The notes under the pieces were generated by a model. The model was not told where the DNA came from. It worked only from the letters and a program-made list of their open reading frames with translations, and made no database searches. A stretch of 64,000 nucleotides of DNA from Erwinia rhapontici (GTDB lineage: Bacteria > Pseudomonadota > Gammaproteobacteria > Enterobacterales > Enterobacteriaceae), in contig NZ_VRKO01000015.1 of NCBI RefSeq assembly GCF_012271765.1, positions 21,492 to 85,491 of the forward strand, written 5' to 3'. The translations under genes were made by a program, and so were the position numbers. Positions 45,817 to 54,907 of this stretch are shown here, piece after piece. The number at the start of each line of letters is the position of its first letter. The stretch's first letter is position 1.

Positions 45817-47508
45817 ATGCAACACACTCTGATCCTGCAACAACTGGGCGATCCGGTCGGCCCGGACAATCTGATCACCGACAGTTATCAAAAAGCGTAT
45901 TACTGCAAAGGCTTCCGCGTGGGCCAGGGGGATGCGCTGGCCGTTGTGCTGCCGGAAACGCTGCTGCAACTGTGGCAGGTGCTCAAGGTGTGCCAGCAAA
46001 ATGACATCATTATCCTGATGCAGGCCTCTAACACCGGGGTGACCGGTGGCTCCACGCCGCACGGTGATGACTATGACCGCCCGGTGGTGATTGTCAGCAC
46101 CCGCAAAATCAAGGGTGTGCAGGTAATTGATAACGCACAGCAGATTATCGCGTTCCCCGGCAGCACGCTGACCGAGCTGGAAACCAGCCTGAAACCGTGG
46201 AACAAAGAACCGCATTCCGTGATCGGTTCCTCCTGTATCGGCGCATCGGTGGTCGGTGGCATCTGTAATAACTCTGGGGGATCGCTGTTACAACGCGGCC
46301 CGGCGTTTACCGAAAAATCCCTGTTTGCGCAGATTAGCGACGACGGGCAGCTGCATCTGATCAACCATCTGGGCATCGAGCTGGGGAAGACCCCGGAAGA
46401 GATGATCACCCGACTGGAAGCAGGCGAGTACACCACCGGCACAGCCCCGGACTGGGAAGGAAAAATCTGGGCCGATGACTACGCGGCGGTGATCAAAGAT
46501 GTGGATGCCACCACCCCGACGCGTTTTAACGGTAATCCGCACTATCTGCATGACAGCGCGGGCTGCGCCGGAAAAGTGATCGTCTTTGCCGTGCGCCTTG
46601 CCACCTTCGACGCTACCCCGCAGGAAGACACCTTCTATATTGGCACCAACGATGAGCAGGTGCTGCTCGACCTGCGTCGCTATCTGATTGAAAATCTTGA
46701 GACGCTGCCGATTCAGGCGGAGTATATCCACCGCAACGCTTTCCGGCTGACCCTGCGCTATGCGCGTCATATGTTCCTGTCGATTAAGCGCCTCGGGCCC
46801 GCAGCGCTGCCGGGGCTGATGGCAAAAAAAGCACGCTGGGATGCGCGGCTGAGAAAACTCCGGCTACTGCCGCATAACACCCTCGATCGGCTGATCCAGT
46901 GGGGTAACCGCATCACGCCTTCTACCGTGGCACCGCGTCTGCTCTCGTATCATCGCCGCTATGAACATCATCTGATGATAAAACTGGCCCATGATGAAGT
47001 TGCGTCGATGAGTCGCCTGCTGACTGCATTCTTCGCCACGCGCAATGGGGAATGGTTCCACTGTACTGAAGAGGAACAGAAGGATGCCTTCCTGGTGCGT
47101 TTTGGCGTGGGGGCCTGCACGGTGTTCTACTGCGACTATGCTGGCATCAATACCGACGACAGGCTGATTGCCTTTGATGTGGCGTTGCGCCGTAATGACG
47201 ATCAGTGGCTGATCCGCCTGCCGCCAGAGTTGCAGGCGCAGGTACTGGAAGACTCCTGCTGTGGCCACTTCTTCTGTCTGGTCAATCACCAGGACTACAT
47301 TCTGAAACCTGGCGTCGATGGCGCGCAGTTTAAAGCGGCGGTGCTGGCGTATCTGGATCAGCGCGGGGCAAAATACCCGGCCGAGCACAATATTGGCCAT
47401 CTCTACCACGCCTCCGACGAGCATCAGCATCACTTCCATCAGCTCGACCCGACCAACACCTGCAACCCGGGTATTGGCAAAACAAGTAAGAAGAAGCACT
47501 GGGCATGA
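45817..47508 (+). CDS. dld: Quinone-dependent D-lactate dehydrogenase
   Basis: FAD-containing peripheral membrane enzyme that oxidises D-lactate to pyruvate and passes electrons to the quinone pool. The 563-residue product matches E. coli Dld (571). The FAD-binding PCMH domain includes QASNTGVTGGSTPHGDDYDR and SSCIGASVVGGICNNSGGSL; the C-terminal membrane-binding domain ends EHNIGHLYHASDEHQHHFHQ (20 residues shown). GGAGAGG precedes the ATG. It appears to be a single-gene unit in this accessory block. Confidence 0.96.
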   Translation: MQHTLILQQLGDPVGPDNLITDSYQKAYYCKGFRVGQGDALAVVLPETLLQLWQVLKVCQQNDIIILMQASNTGVTGGSTPHGDDYDRPVVIVSTRKIKGVQVIDNAQQIIAFPGSTLTELETSLKPWNKEPHSVIGSSCIGASVVGGICNNSGGSLLQRGPAFTEKSLFAQISDDGQLHLINHLGIELGKTPEEMITRLEAGEYTTGTAPDWEGKIWADDYAAVIKDVDATTPTRFNGNPHYLHDSAGCAGKVIVFAVRLATFDATPQEDTFYIGTNDEQVLLDLRRYLIENLETLPIQAEYIHRNAFRLTLRYARHMFLSIKRLGPAALPGLMAKKARWDARLRKLRLLPHNTLDRLIQWGNRITPSTVAPRLLSYHRRYEHHLMIKLAHDEVASMSRLLTAFFATRNGEWFHCTEEEQKDAFLVRFGVGACTVFYCDYAGINTDDRLIAFDVALRRNDDQWLIRLPPELQAQVLEDSCCGHFFCLVNHQDYILKPGVDGAQFKAAVLAYLDQRGAKYPAEHNIGHLYHASDEHQHHFHQLDPTNTCNPGIGKTSKKKHWA

Positions 47509-47514
47509 CAATGC

Positions 47515-47549
47515 TGCACTCAGCCTGCCTGTGTGGCAGGCTGAGTGCA
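47515..47549 (+). terminator. Perfect 15-bp stem-loop after dld
   Basis: TGCACTCAGCCTGCC and GGCAGGCTGAGTGCA pair across a 5-nt loop, seven bases after the dld stop. No U-tract follows, so it may stabilise the 3' end rather than terminate. Confidence 0.6.
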
Positions 47550-47699
47550 AACGTATCACTGCGATAAACAGTTACTAAAAAAGCAGGCAAAGTGTGGGGG
47601 AAGACGCTGGCTTAGCCGGATAAATTCAATACAATCACTGGCGCCCTGTCGGCGTACAGGTGGCAGAAATGAATAGCGGTGTTATCCGGGATGGTTTGC

Positions 47700-48146
47700 A
47701 TGAAAAAGTGGTTGCTGATGCTGGTGGTGTCTTTCGTTGCTTTTCAGGCAGCGGCGGCAGCGCATAACGACGATCCCCAGAGCACCAGCCTGGCCTTTTA
47801 CAGCTGGTATCTGGCGGCGCTGAACAAAGAAGAAAGCCCGATTGATGAACACGACCCGTTATTAAATGAGTATGTTACTGAGCGGCTGCTGAAAAAAATC
47901 AATCTGCTGATCAAAAGCCCGGACGGTATGGACGATGATTATTTCCTCCAGGATCAAGACTACAGCGACAACTGGGTCAACAATGTCAGCGTCAGCCGAT
48001 TTACGCTAAACGGTAACCGGGCTTCTGGCGATGTCACCCTCGGGCGTGACCCTGCTGACCAGCAGCATCTGCTGGTCACGCTGGTGCATGATCACGATGG
48101 TTGGAAGATTGATGACGTTGAACAGGAAGCCCCTTCTGTCCCCTGA
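47700..48146 (+). CDS. Exported DUF3828-type protein
   Basis: 148-residue predicted periplasmic protein with signal peptide MKKWLLMLVVSFVAFQAAAA. The mature part has TSLAFYSWYLAALNKEESPI, YFLQDQDYSDNW and VTLVHDHDGWKIDDVEQE, the pattern of small NTF2-like DUF3828 proteins. Function unknown; these folds often bind small ligands or act as immunity proteins. The start MKKW is preferred because it begins the signal peptide; an ATG nine bases upstream is an alternative. It is convergent with the VirK-like gene. Confidence 0.78.
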   Translation: MKKWLLMLVVSFVAFQAAAAAHNDDPQSTSLAFYSWYLAALNKEESPIDEHDPLLNEYVTERLLKKINLLIKSPDGMDDDYFLQDQDYSDNWVNNVSVSRFTLNGNRASGDVTLGRDPADQQHLLVTLVHDHDGWKIDDVEQEAPSVP

Positions 48147-48152
48147 TCCCAC

Positions 48153-49085
48153 TCAGTGCAGGCGCATAAACTGCTCGCTGAGGCTCTCCATTAGCCCATA
48201 GCGGCGACGATACTCCGCACGTTTTTTACTGGGGATCTCTTCCATCGTTTTCTGGCTGAATGCCAGCGGCAGTTGCCAGAGGCGACGGCAAAGCGGCGTG
48301 CCATCCAGTGACTGCCAGAACTCATCATAACTGGCGACAAACACGGCCTTCTTTTTAAAGCGATAACGCAGGCTGCGATACGTATGGCCGCGATCGCTGA
48401 CGGCCTGAATGGCGCTGATACCCATGCCCCGTGCCAGCAGTGATACCCCTTCCAGCAGGACACGTTTCGGGAATAGCCCATAACAGGATTTGGTTGCTGA
48501 GCGGATCAGCGTATGGGGCGTATCGCTGTGTGCGCCCTGTATCCCCCCGATCAACAGCACCGGCAGGCTGTCACGTTCAACGATGACGAACGTCAGTATC
48601 GCCAGCAGCGTCCCATCGCCATGCAGCATCATATTCACTTCACCCTCACGCTCGCAGCGGCCATTACAGGTCAGCGTGAGCTGAAAATGCTCGCCCTCTT
48701 TGCCACTGAAGCTGGCCAGTGTGGTGGGGTGTGATGAGAGCATGGCATGGCGTAATGCCTGGGAAGGGATCTGTTGCACAAAACGGTAGTGCTGGCTCAG
48801 TACCTGCACCCGCTGGCCCGCAGACAGACCGAGGTGCAGATAAGGCCGGTGGATCTTATTGGGCAAGGTCGGCTGCAGATGCAGCGCATCCTGCATCACG
48901 GGCAGGGTGGCAATCTGCTGCATGTGCTGGAGAGTGGCCAGAGGAAAGGCCAGTGAGCGCAGTAAAAATTTGGTCCGCCAGGCGGTACTGTGCCAGATCG
49001 GGCCTGGGAGCATTCTGCCGTTAAGCAGGTGCTGGAACAGCGATAACCCGTTCTCCGGGCGCGTAAGCGTCAACGTTTCTGACAT
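48153..49085 (-). CDS. VirK/YbjX-family protein (DUF535)
   Basis: 310-residue protein of the VirK/YbjX family. Recognised segments are HRPYLHLGLSAGQRVQVLSQ, HFQLTLTCNGRCEREGEVNM, IGGIQGAHSDTPHTLIRSAT and GISAIQAVSDRGHTYRSLRY. Members occur in enteric pathogens and plant-associated bacteria and are linked to virulence and resistance to antimicrobial peptides; a DUF535 acyl- or lipid-related activity is suspected but not shown. No membrane helix or signal peptide is evident. Confidence 0.85.
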   Translation of the reverse strand: MSETLTLTRPENGLSLFQHLLNGRMLPGPIWHSTAWRTKFLLRSLAFPLATLQHMQQIATLPVMQDALHLQPTLPNKIHRPYLHLGLSAGQRVQVLSQHYRFVQQIPSQALRHAMLSSHPTTLASFSGKEGEHFQLTLTCNGRCEREGEVNMMLHGDGTLLAILTFVIVERDSLPVLLIGGIQGAHSDTPHTLIRSATKSCYGLFPKRVLLEGVSLLARGMGISAIQAVSDRGHTYRSLRYRFKKKAVFVASYDEFWQSLDGTPLCRRLWQLPLAFSQKTMEEIPSKKRAEYRRRYGLMESLSEQFMRLH

Positions 49086-49299
49086 GATGTGTTATCCGAC
49101 CTGGTGTAAGAAAAACGTATTCAACCACGGCGATAATCAATGGTGAGTCAATGCCTGTGGGATGCTTCAGGCAACCATGCGGCCGTTTGGCTTGCGTTTA
49201 ATCTTCAGGATTTGTAAGCATGCGTGGCATCAACCGCTAAAGGCGGCGTAGACTGGCTCGCGTACTCTGACGCTCTCTAATCAACAAGGAATAAGTCTG

Positions 49300-49905
49300 A
49301 TGAAATTGTTCTATACCCCAGGTGCCTGCTCGCTCTCCCCGCATATCGCGCTCGAAGAAGTTGGGGCAACGTTCACGCTGGAAAAGGTTGATCTTAAAAC
49401 GAAAAAAACCGAAACCGGCGCTGACTTCACGACCATTAACAGCAAAGGCTACATTCCTGCACTGCTGCTGGATGATGGCAGCCTGCTGACAGAAGGTACG
49501 GTGATTGCGCAGTATGTGGCCGACCTGAAACCGGAAGCAGGCCTGATCCCGGCGGCGGGCACCGCGGAACGTTACAAAGTGCTTGAGTGGCTGAGCTTTA
49601 TCTCAACGGAACTGCATAAGCCAATGGGTGCGTTGTTTAACCCGGCCCAGACCCCTGACTGGAAGCAGGCGACCGTGGCGACACTCAATAAACGCCTCGA
49701 TTGGCTCTCTTCCGCACTGGCCGGGAAAACCTGGCTCCAGGGTGAGCAGTTCACCGTGGCAGATGGTTATCTGTTTACCGTGCTGGGCTGGAGCAAAGTG
49801 GTTGGCTTCTCGCTCGACAGCTGGCCTGAATTGCAGGCGTTTGCAGGCCGCGTGGCAGCACGCCCTGCAGTACAGCGAGCGCTGAAAGCCGAAGGCTTGA
49901 TCTAA
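49300..49905 (+). CDS. gstA: Glutathione S-transferase GstA
   Basis: 201-residue cytoplasmic beta-class glutathione transferase that conjugates glutathione to electrophiles. MKLFYTPGACSLSPHIALEE carries the family Cys10 that forms the mixed disulfide with glutathione; GYIPALLLDDGSLLTEG is the cis-Pro glutathione-binding motif; a C-terminal helical domain follows. AAGGA precedes the ATG. Length equals E. coli GstA. A second, different GST lies after soxR. Confidence 0.93.
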   Translation: MKLFYTPGACSLSPHIALEEVGATFTLEKVDLKTKKTETGADFTTINSKGYIPALLLDDGSLLTEGTVIAQYVADLKPEAGLIPAAGTAERYKVLEWLSFISTELHKPMGALFNPAQTPDWKQATVATLNKRLDWLSSALAGKTWLQGEQFTVADGYLFTVLGWSKVVGFSLDSWPELQAFAGRVAARPAVQRALKAEGLI

Positions 49906-49973
49906 GGCGTCTGGATCGCTGCGGGTAAAGATCGTAAGCTGACACCCTCATCATTTTCTTAATGGAGTCGGCT

Positions 49974-50807
49974 GTGGAAGGGGTTCCTGAGCAGTTCAGC
50001 TATGAGCAGGATCGGGCCAGCTTCCGTCATCTTTCAGGGCAGCAGGGCGTTGAACTGTATCGCGCCCATATTACCCGCTACGCGTTTGAACCTCACACGC
50101 ATGAAGCGTTCGGCATCGGGACTATCGATCGGGGTGCCGAGCGTTTCCGTTATCGCGGGGTACAGCATGTAGCGCCCGTCGACTCGCTGGTATTGATGAA
50201 TCCCGATGAGTTACACACGGGGGAATCCGCCACGGAGGGCGGCTGGCAATACCGCATGATCTATATTGAACCTCAGCGTCTTGCTGCCTTAACCGGAGAA
50301 ACGGGCTGGTGGTTTGAGCAGGCGGTCTGCCATGATCCGCAGCGCGCAGCACAGCTCTCAAGGTTGCTGGAAAACCTGTGGCAGGCCGACGATCCGCTGG
50401 CGACGGATGGCCTGCTGCTCACGCTGTGCGATCTGCTACGTCCTCATGCCCGCATTGCCCGGCCCTTAGCGGCTGAACCCCGCCACCGTTTCGATCAGGT
50501 ACGCGACTATCTGCGTGCCCATTTCAACGAACGTATCACCCTGGACACACTGGCGGCGCTGGTGTCTCTCAGCCCTTACCATTTCCAGCGGCAGTTCAAA
50601 GCACACTATCATGTTACCCCGCATCAGATGCTGATGGCGTTCCGGTTGTACCAGGCCAGCCAACTGCTGAGGGCAGGGCTGCCTGCGGCAGAGGTGGCCG
50701 CGGCTGTGGGGCTGACCGACCAGGCGCATCTGACGCGCAGTTTTGCCGGGCGCTATGGCATCACGCCGTCGCGCTATCAGAAACAGGTACGTGCCGCGTT
50801 GCGCTGA
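49974..50807 (+). CDS. AraC-family transcriptional regulator
   Basis: 277-residue regulator with an N-terminal cupin ligand-binding domain (ARAC-type, HITRYAFEPHTHEAFGIGTI) and a C-terminal double helix-turn-helix (ITLDTLAALVSLSPYHFQRQ, VAAAVGLTDQAHLTRSFAGR). The GTG at 49974 is preferred because TGGAG at 49963-49967 is correctly spaced; an ATG at 49962 would add four residues but has no ribosome binding site. It lies 69 bp upstream of an EamA exporter on the same strand, a frequent pairing in which the regulator controls the exporter. Ligand unknown. Confidence 0.88.
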   Translation: MEGVPEQFSYEQDRASFRHLSGQQGVELYRAHITRYAFEPHTHEAFGIGTIDRGAERFRYRGVQHVAPVDSLVLMNPDELHTGESATEGGWQYRMIYIEPQRLAALTGETGWWFEQAVCHDPQRAAQLSRLLENLWQADDPLATDGLLLTLCDLLRPHARIARPLAAEPRHRFDQVRDYLRAHFNERITLDTLAALVSLSPYHFQRQFKAHYHVTPHQMLMAFRLYQASQLLRAGLPAAEVAAAVGLTDQAHLTRSFAGRYGITPSRYQKQVRAALR

Positions 50808-50876
50808 CCGCAATTTGCTACAATCTCCCGACCTCCCTTTTTCCCATAATGGTGTTTTCTCTGTCCGGAGTGGACG

Positions 50877-51839
50877 ATGTTAACGGGTATTTTATTTGCA
50901 CTGAGCGCCGGGTTGATGTGGGGGCTGATTTTTGTCGGGCCGCTATTGGTGCCTGACTATCCTGGCACCCTGCAGTCGATGGGCCGCTATCTGGCCTTTG
51001 GGCTGATTGCGCTGCCTCTGGCCTGGCAGGATCGCCATCGTCTGGCGGCGCTGACCCGCCGTGACTGGCGGGAGGCTTTCAAACTGACGCTGGTCGGCAA
51101 CCTGCTCTATTACGCTTGTCTGGCAACAGCGATCCAGCGTACTGGCGCACCGATATCGACCATGATTATCGGTACGTTGCCAGTGGTGATCTCGGTCAGT
51201 GCCAATCTGTTTTACGGCCGCGATGAAGGGCATCTGCGCTGGGGTAAGTTATTTCCGGCCCTGTTATTGATCGTCGTCGGGCTGGTGTGCGTGAATGTGG
51301 CGGAACTGACGGGCGCCACGCATCCGGTCGACGTGTGGCGCTATCTGAGTGGGATGGCGCTGGCCTTTACTGCGGTGGTGTGCTGGACATGGTATCCGCT
51401 GCGCAATGCCCGCTGGTTACGCCAGCATGCGATTCGTCCTGCCACCTGGGCCACTGCGCAGGGGCTGGTGACGTTGCCGCTGGCGCTGGTCGGGTATTTG
51501 CTGGTCATGGGGCAACTGCATTTTAGCGATGTTTCGTTTGCCCTCCCGTTTGGCCCGCGGCCGGCGGTCTTTATTGCGCTGATGTTGGCGATTGCGCTGT
51601 TCTGTTCCTGGTTGGGGACGCTGTGCTGGAATGAAGCCAGCCAGAGATTACCCACGGTCTTAGTGGGTCCGTTGATCGTGTTTGAGATACTCGCCGGGTT
51701 GGCTTACACCTTCCTGTTACGGCAGTCATGGCCGCCACTGCTGACGCTATGCGGCATCTTGTGCCTGATGATCGGGGTAATCAGTGCTATGCGTATCAAG
51801 CCAGAAGCGGTAGTAAAGCCATTGAATATTCGCGGATAA
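50877..51839 (+). CDS. EamA/DMT-family transporter
   Basis: 320-residue inner-membrane protein with ten predicted helices in two EamA repeats. The N-terminal GILFALSAGLMWGLIFVGPL and ATAIQRTGAPISTMIIGTLP are typical of drug/metabolite transporters that export amino acids or metabolites. CCGGAGTG supplies a good ribosome binding site. It follows an AraC-type regulator and is probably controlled by it. Substrate unknown. Confidence 0.87.
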   Translation: MLTGILFALSAGLMWGLIFVGPLLVPDYPGTLQSMGRYLAFGLIALPLAWQDRHRLAALTRRDWREAFKLTLVGNLLYYACLATAIQRTGAPISTMIIGTLPVVISVSANLFYGRDEGHLRWGKLFPALLLIVVGLVCVNVAELTGATHPVDVWRYLSGMALAFTAVVCWTWYPLRNARWLRQHAIRPATWATAQGLVTLPLALVGYLLVMGQLHFSDVSFALPFGPRPAVFIALMLAIALFCSWLGTLCWNEASQRLPTVLVGPLIVFEILAGLAYTFLLRQSWPPLLTLCGILCLMIGVISAMRIKPEAVVKPLNIRG

Positions 51840-51932
51840 AAACGCGCGCAGCCTGACTGACCGCGGCGATGTTCAGTCAGGCGCCGTTCAGGGCCCCGGC
51901 TGGTCCGACAGTCCGTGATTTCATCGCAATAA

Positions 51933-51948
51933 TGTGATCAAAATCACC
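51933..51948. promoter_or_regulatory. CRP-like site after the EamA gene
   Basis: TGTGA-TCAAAA-TCACC matches the CRP consensus at 9 of 10 fixed positions. No gene begins within the next several hundred bases, so a target is unclear. Confidence 0.4.
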
Positions 51949-52478
51949 TTTTCACTCACATCCTCCCTGCTTTATTTATCATCAACTCAGCGGATCGCCT
52001 GCCATAAGCAGGGATTGTTCGGCTATGAGAATTATCGCTAATCCACATATCGCCTTTTTTTGTACAGTAAACCCTCCCTACTCAATGCAAAAACCTTCAT
52101 TTTTGAGACGACTTTTCCCAGATCAGACCAGTATTAACTCGAATGATATGAATAAAAAATCATCGATTATGGTAGGGAGACGAAAGAGAAAGAGGCGCTA
52201 ATGATAAGTTGAAGCGTCATTTAACGGTCACAGGTGGGGGGGTATCCTGATAAATGATAAATGAGTTTAATCTGTTTACCGTGGGAACATCTGTGCTGCT
52301 GCTGACTTATTGCGCTTTGTGGCGCGCTGAGCGCGGGTGTCGCCATGTAGCACTCTCCGGCTATTCATTAGTGATCGATGAGAATAAGAAGCCATTATAA
52401 AAAAGAGAATGATCACAAAAGCTAACGATTTTTCTAAATTCTTGAGGGGGGGTTTTGCAAAGGACACGTTAACTTAAG

Positions 52479-52512
52479 GCGCGTTTATCTTTGTATGCAA
52501 AGATAAACGCGC
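52479..52512. repeat. Perfect 15-bp inverted repeat, function unknown
   Basis: GCGCGTTTATCTTTG and CAAAGATAAACGCGC are separated by TATG. No U-tract lies on either side and no gene ends nearby, so it is not an ordinary terminator. Confidence 0.75.
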
Positions 52513-52531
52513 ATTGAAAGCCTTGATGCTA

Positions 52532-52548
52532 TTGAGATTTTAGCTGGT
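52532..52548 (+). repeat. Left copy of a 17-bp direct repeat around the transposase remnant
   Basis: TTGAGATTTTAGCTGGT recurs with one mismatch at 53604-53620, 1072 bp away, with the transposase remnant between them. Confidence 0.6.
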
Positions 52549-52700
52549 GCCTGGATAAGTTACAGCCAAATAATAGAGCGGGATGACAATTAACTCATCA
52601 GTCAAATTCCGCATCAAAAAATCGATCTGAACTTTTCAATAAGCGTTGAGAATATTTTATTTTGGTACTATTACACCTGACATTGGCTGCCGATGAGCAA

Positions 52701-53096
52701 TTACTGATTTTCAAGATTGTAAGGATAATGGTAAACACTGCGGCTGATATCCAGCAGACGGCAGCTACGGCGCGTTCCAATGTCGAACGTATCCTGTAAG
52801 AAATTAACGGCTTGCCGTTTGTCATTCGTGGTGAAAAAGTTTTTCAGCACGCTTTGCAGCATCTCTTTGTCTGATGATAGCGACTGGAGCTCACGTTCCA
52901 TATGGTGGACCTTCTCCTCTAATTCTTTGATTTTCCTTCCTTCTTCTGAGGACAATCCGGCGTATTTCTTTTTCCAACTGTAGAAAGTTGCTTCAGAAAT
53001 GCCCAGTTCGTCACAGATTTCTTTCACCTTGATACCATTTTCAGAAGCTTTAATGGCGCTGGTGATTTGCTCTTCGGTATATCGTGACTTTCTCAT
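52701..53096 (-). CDS. IS3-family transposase OrfA-like protein, truncated element
   Basis: 131-residue protein. Residues 1-90 match OrfA of IS3-type elements: MRKSRYTEEQITSAIKASEN, the helix-turn-helix VKEICDELGISEATFYSWKK and a leucine-zipper coiled coil (IKELEEKVHHMERELQSL). The last 40 residues resemble the beginning of OrfB (KRQAVNFLQDTFDIGTRRSC, RLLDISRSVYHYP) in the same frame, then a stop truncates it. The DDE catalytic domain is missing, so it cannot transpose. It could be a decaying remnant or a retained DNA-binding protein. Confidence 0.75.
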   Translation of the reverse strand: MRKSRYTEEQITSAIKASENGIKVKEICDELGISEATFYSWKKKYAGLSSEEGRKIKELEEKVHHMERELQSLSSDKEMLQSVLKNFFTTNDKRQAVNFLQDTFDIGTRRSCRLLDISRSVYHYPYNLENQ

Positions 53097-53408
53097 GAAT
53101 GCTATTACCTTTCTTAACAATAATGGGATGAGAATGACTGCATTAATCAATGGATCTGTTTTGTACAGATATTAGCGCAGTGTTTCAAAGTACGCGATTG
53201 GAATGGCAAGCTTTAAGTTAAGGGATTATGAAGAAATAACATCATGGGATTTCTCCTATTTTATTTCAAAAGGGTTTTGATAGCTTTCGATATTGGTTTT
53301 TTTGATATAGATTCGTCTCATGCCAGTTCAAGGCCACGTTGTAATTAGGATAACTCCAACGGGAAAGGTAAAAAAAGTGTGCTAACTTTAATCCCGGTCA
53401 AAAGGGTA

Positions 53409-53424
53409 TGTGAATTAGATCACA
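53409..53424. promoter_or_regulatory. Perfect CRP consensus site upstream of the flippase gene
   Basis: TGTGA-ATTAGA-TCACA matches all ten fixed positions of the CRP consensus. It lies about 220 bp before the flippase start in AT-rich DNA and implies catabolite control of the two-gene glycan module. Confidence 0.65.
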
Positions 53425-53603
53425 CTTAAATTAAGACCAGATTTAACCATAAATGCTGGCAGGATTGTCTGTTCAGGTTAAAAAACAGTCTCTTAAAAAT
53501 AAAAGGCACAACGATGCCTGAAAAATATTATTTTCTTTTTCTGCGTTCTCGCCAGGGGTCTACTGTGCGTTATTGAATCAGTTGTGGACACGGATGTGTT
53601 GGT

Positions 53604-53620
53604 TTGAGGTTTTAGCTGGT
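53604..53620 (+). repeat. Right copy of the 17-bp direct repeat
   Basis: TTGAGGTTTTAGCTGGT, one mismatch from the copy at 52532-52548. It lies 22 bp before the flippase start codon. Confidence 0.6.
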
Positions 53621-53642
53621 TGGAAACACAAAGGATGCTTCG

Positions 53643-54899
53643 ATGAAATACAGTGTGATGTCTAATGCCGCCTGGATGATGTCCGAAAAAGTGGTGTCAG
53701 TTTTTGGCGTAATTTTTGTCACCTCTTATGTGGCTAAATCTTTCGGCCCGGTTATATTCGGGCAAATAGCATTTTCTGCCTCACTGTTTTCAATTATTCA
53801 GACTATTGCCATTTTTGGCACAGAAACAATTCTTTTTAAAAGCATCAGTAAAAGCACGCCAAAAGGAATGCGCCTGATGGGGGTGGCAAAATCATTGCGC
53901 CTGACATTATTACTGGTGCTGTCATTGCCCGTATTGCTCTATGTGTGGCTGACGATGCGCGAGAACTTTATTGTGTTTGCCGTGGCATCATTTCTCTCCG
54001 CTATGTTTGTGACCCAGGATATTTTTAGCGTTTACAATAACGCCCGTCTGGAATCGCGAATGAATACGGTTGCAAATGCCACCGGCATGATATTGAGCTT
54101 TGCCATCAGCTTTACTGTTGCCTGGTGCAAGCTCAGCCCGCTGTGGTTGTCCCTGTCCATTGTCGCCGTCACGCTGGTGCCCTATCTGATCAAGCGCAGT
54201 CGCTTTTATCAGACCAACACTATCAGCCCACCGCCGCGACATAAGCGTAAGAATTATCTGCGTTATTTACTGCATGCGGGGCTGCCGCTGGCGATTTCCA
54301 GCGTCTTTATCGCCGTTCAGGTGAAGACCGCACAGTTCTTTCTTGTTGGGGTGAGTTCGGCCCAGGATCTTGGCCTGTTTACCGCAGCGAATACCATTTC
54401 CGCCTCGTGGATTTTTATTCCGGTGGCGATCATTACATCCTGCTTCTCTGAAATTTTCAGGGAGCGTGCGGATGTGGCAGTAAAACTGGCTTCACGGCTT
54501 AATGGCTATGTTATGGCAGTTTCACTTTTGATGCTCTCCGTTGTCACGCTGTTTGGTGACAGGATCATTAACAGCCTGTATGGGCAAGATTACACACAAT
54601 CGGGAAACCTCATTACGTTGTTGTCGTTAGCAACCTGCTTTTCGGCAATGGGAACCGTAGCGTATCGCTACATGGTGAAAGAGGGTGGTTTCAATTACTT
54701 ACTGGTGAAAGTGATTCTGCTGGTAGTTATTGGTCTGGCAACTTCTTACTTCTTTATCCATTCCTGGGGATTAACAGGCGCAGCCTGGAGCGTGTTTATC
54801 ACCGAACTCCTGTCCCTGACGATAATGAATTATTTCTTTAAGAATGGCGTCATTCTTAAAATACAGCTTTCCTCACTCAACTACAAAACCTACAGATGA
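53643..54899 (+). CDS. Wzx-like polysaccharide flippase
   Basis: 418-residue inner-membrane protein of the MOP superfamily with about twelve helices. SEKVVSVFGVIFVTSYVAKS, GPVIFGQIAFSASLFSIIQT and GLPLAISSVFIAVQVKTAQF are typical of Wzx/RfbX lipid-linked oligosaccharide flippases, which move undecaprenyl-linked repeat units to the periplasm. AAAGGA precedes the ATG. It starts a two-gene operon with a TupA-like ATP-grasp protein eight bases downstream. No glycosyltransferase, polymerase or JUMPstart element is present, so it must use lipid-linked units made elsewhere or be a relic. Confidence 0.88.
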   Translation: MKYSVMSNAAWMMSEKVVSVFGVIFVTSYVAKSFGPVIFGQIAFSASLFSIIQTIAIFGTETILFKSISKSTPKGMRLMGVAKSLRLTLLLVLSLPVLLYVWLTMRENFIVFAVASFLSAMFVTQDIFSVYNNARLESRMNTVANATGMILSFAISFTVAWCKLSPLWLSLSIVAVTLVPYLIKRSRFYQTNTISPPPRHKRKNYLRYLLHAGLPLAISSVFIAVQVKTAQFFLVGVSSAQDLGLFTAANTISASWIFIPVAIITSCFSEIFRERADVAVKLASRLNGYVMAVSLLMLSVVTLFGDRIINSLYGQDYTQSGNLITLLSLATCFSAMGTVAYRYMVKEGGFNYLLVKVILLVVIGLATSYFFIHSWGLTGAAWSVFITELLSLTIMNYFFKNGVILKIQLSSLNYKTYR

Positions 54900-54907
54900 G
54901 GTAAATC

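Larger units (their letters stand above)
51840..52700. other. Long intergenic region without a recognised gene
   Basis: About 860 bp between the EamA gene and the transposase remnant. It contains a CRP-like site, a perfect 15-bp inverted repeat and the left copy of a 17-bp direct repeat, listed separately. Short open frames lack coding signals. It may contain decayed mobile DNA. Confidence 0.6.

Noticed and set aside
52276..52467. 63-residue minus-strand frame with one hydrophobic stretch
   Set aside because: GTG start, no ribosome binding site and no family resemblance.
53161..53642. JUMPstart/ops element before the flippase gene
   Set aside because: The GGCGGTAG core is absent, so RfaH control cannot be supported.
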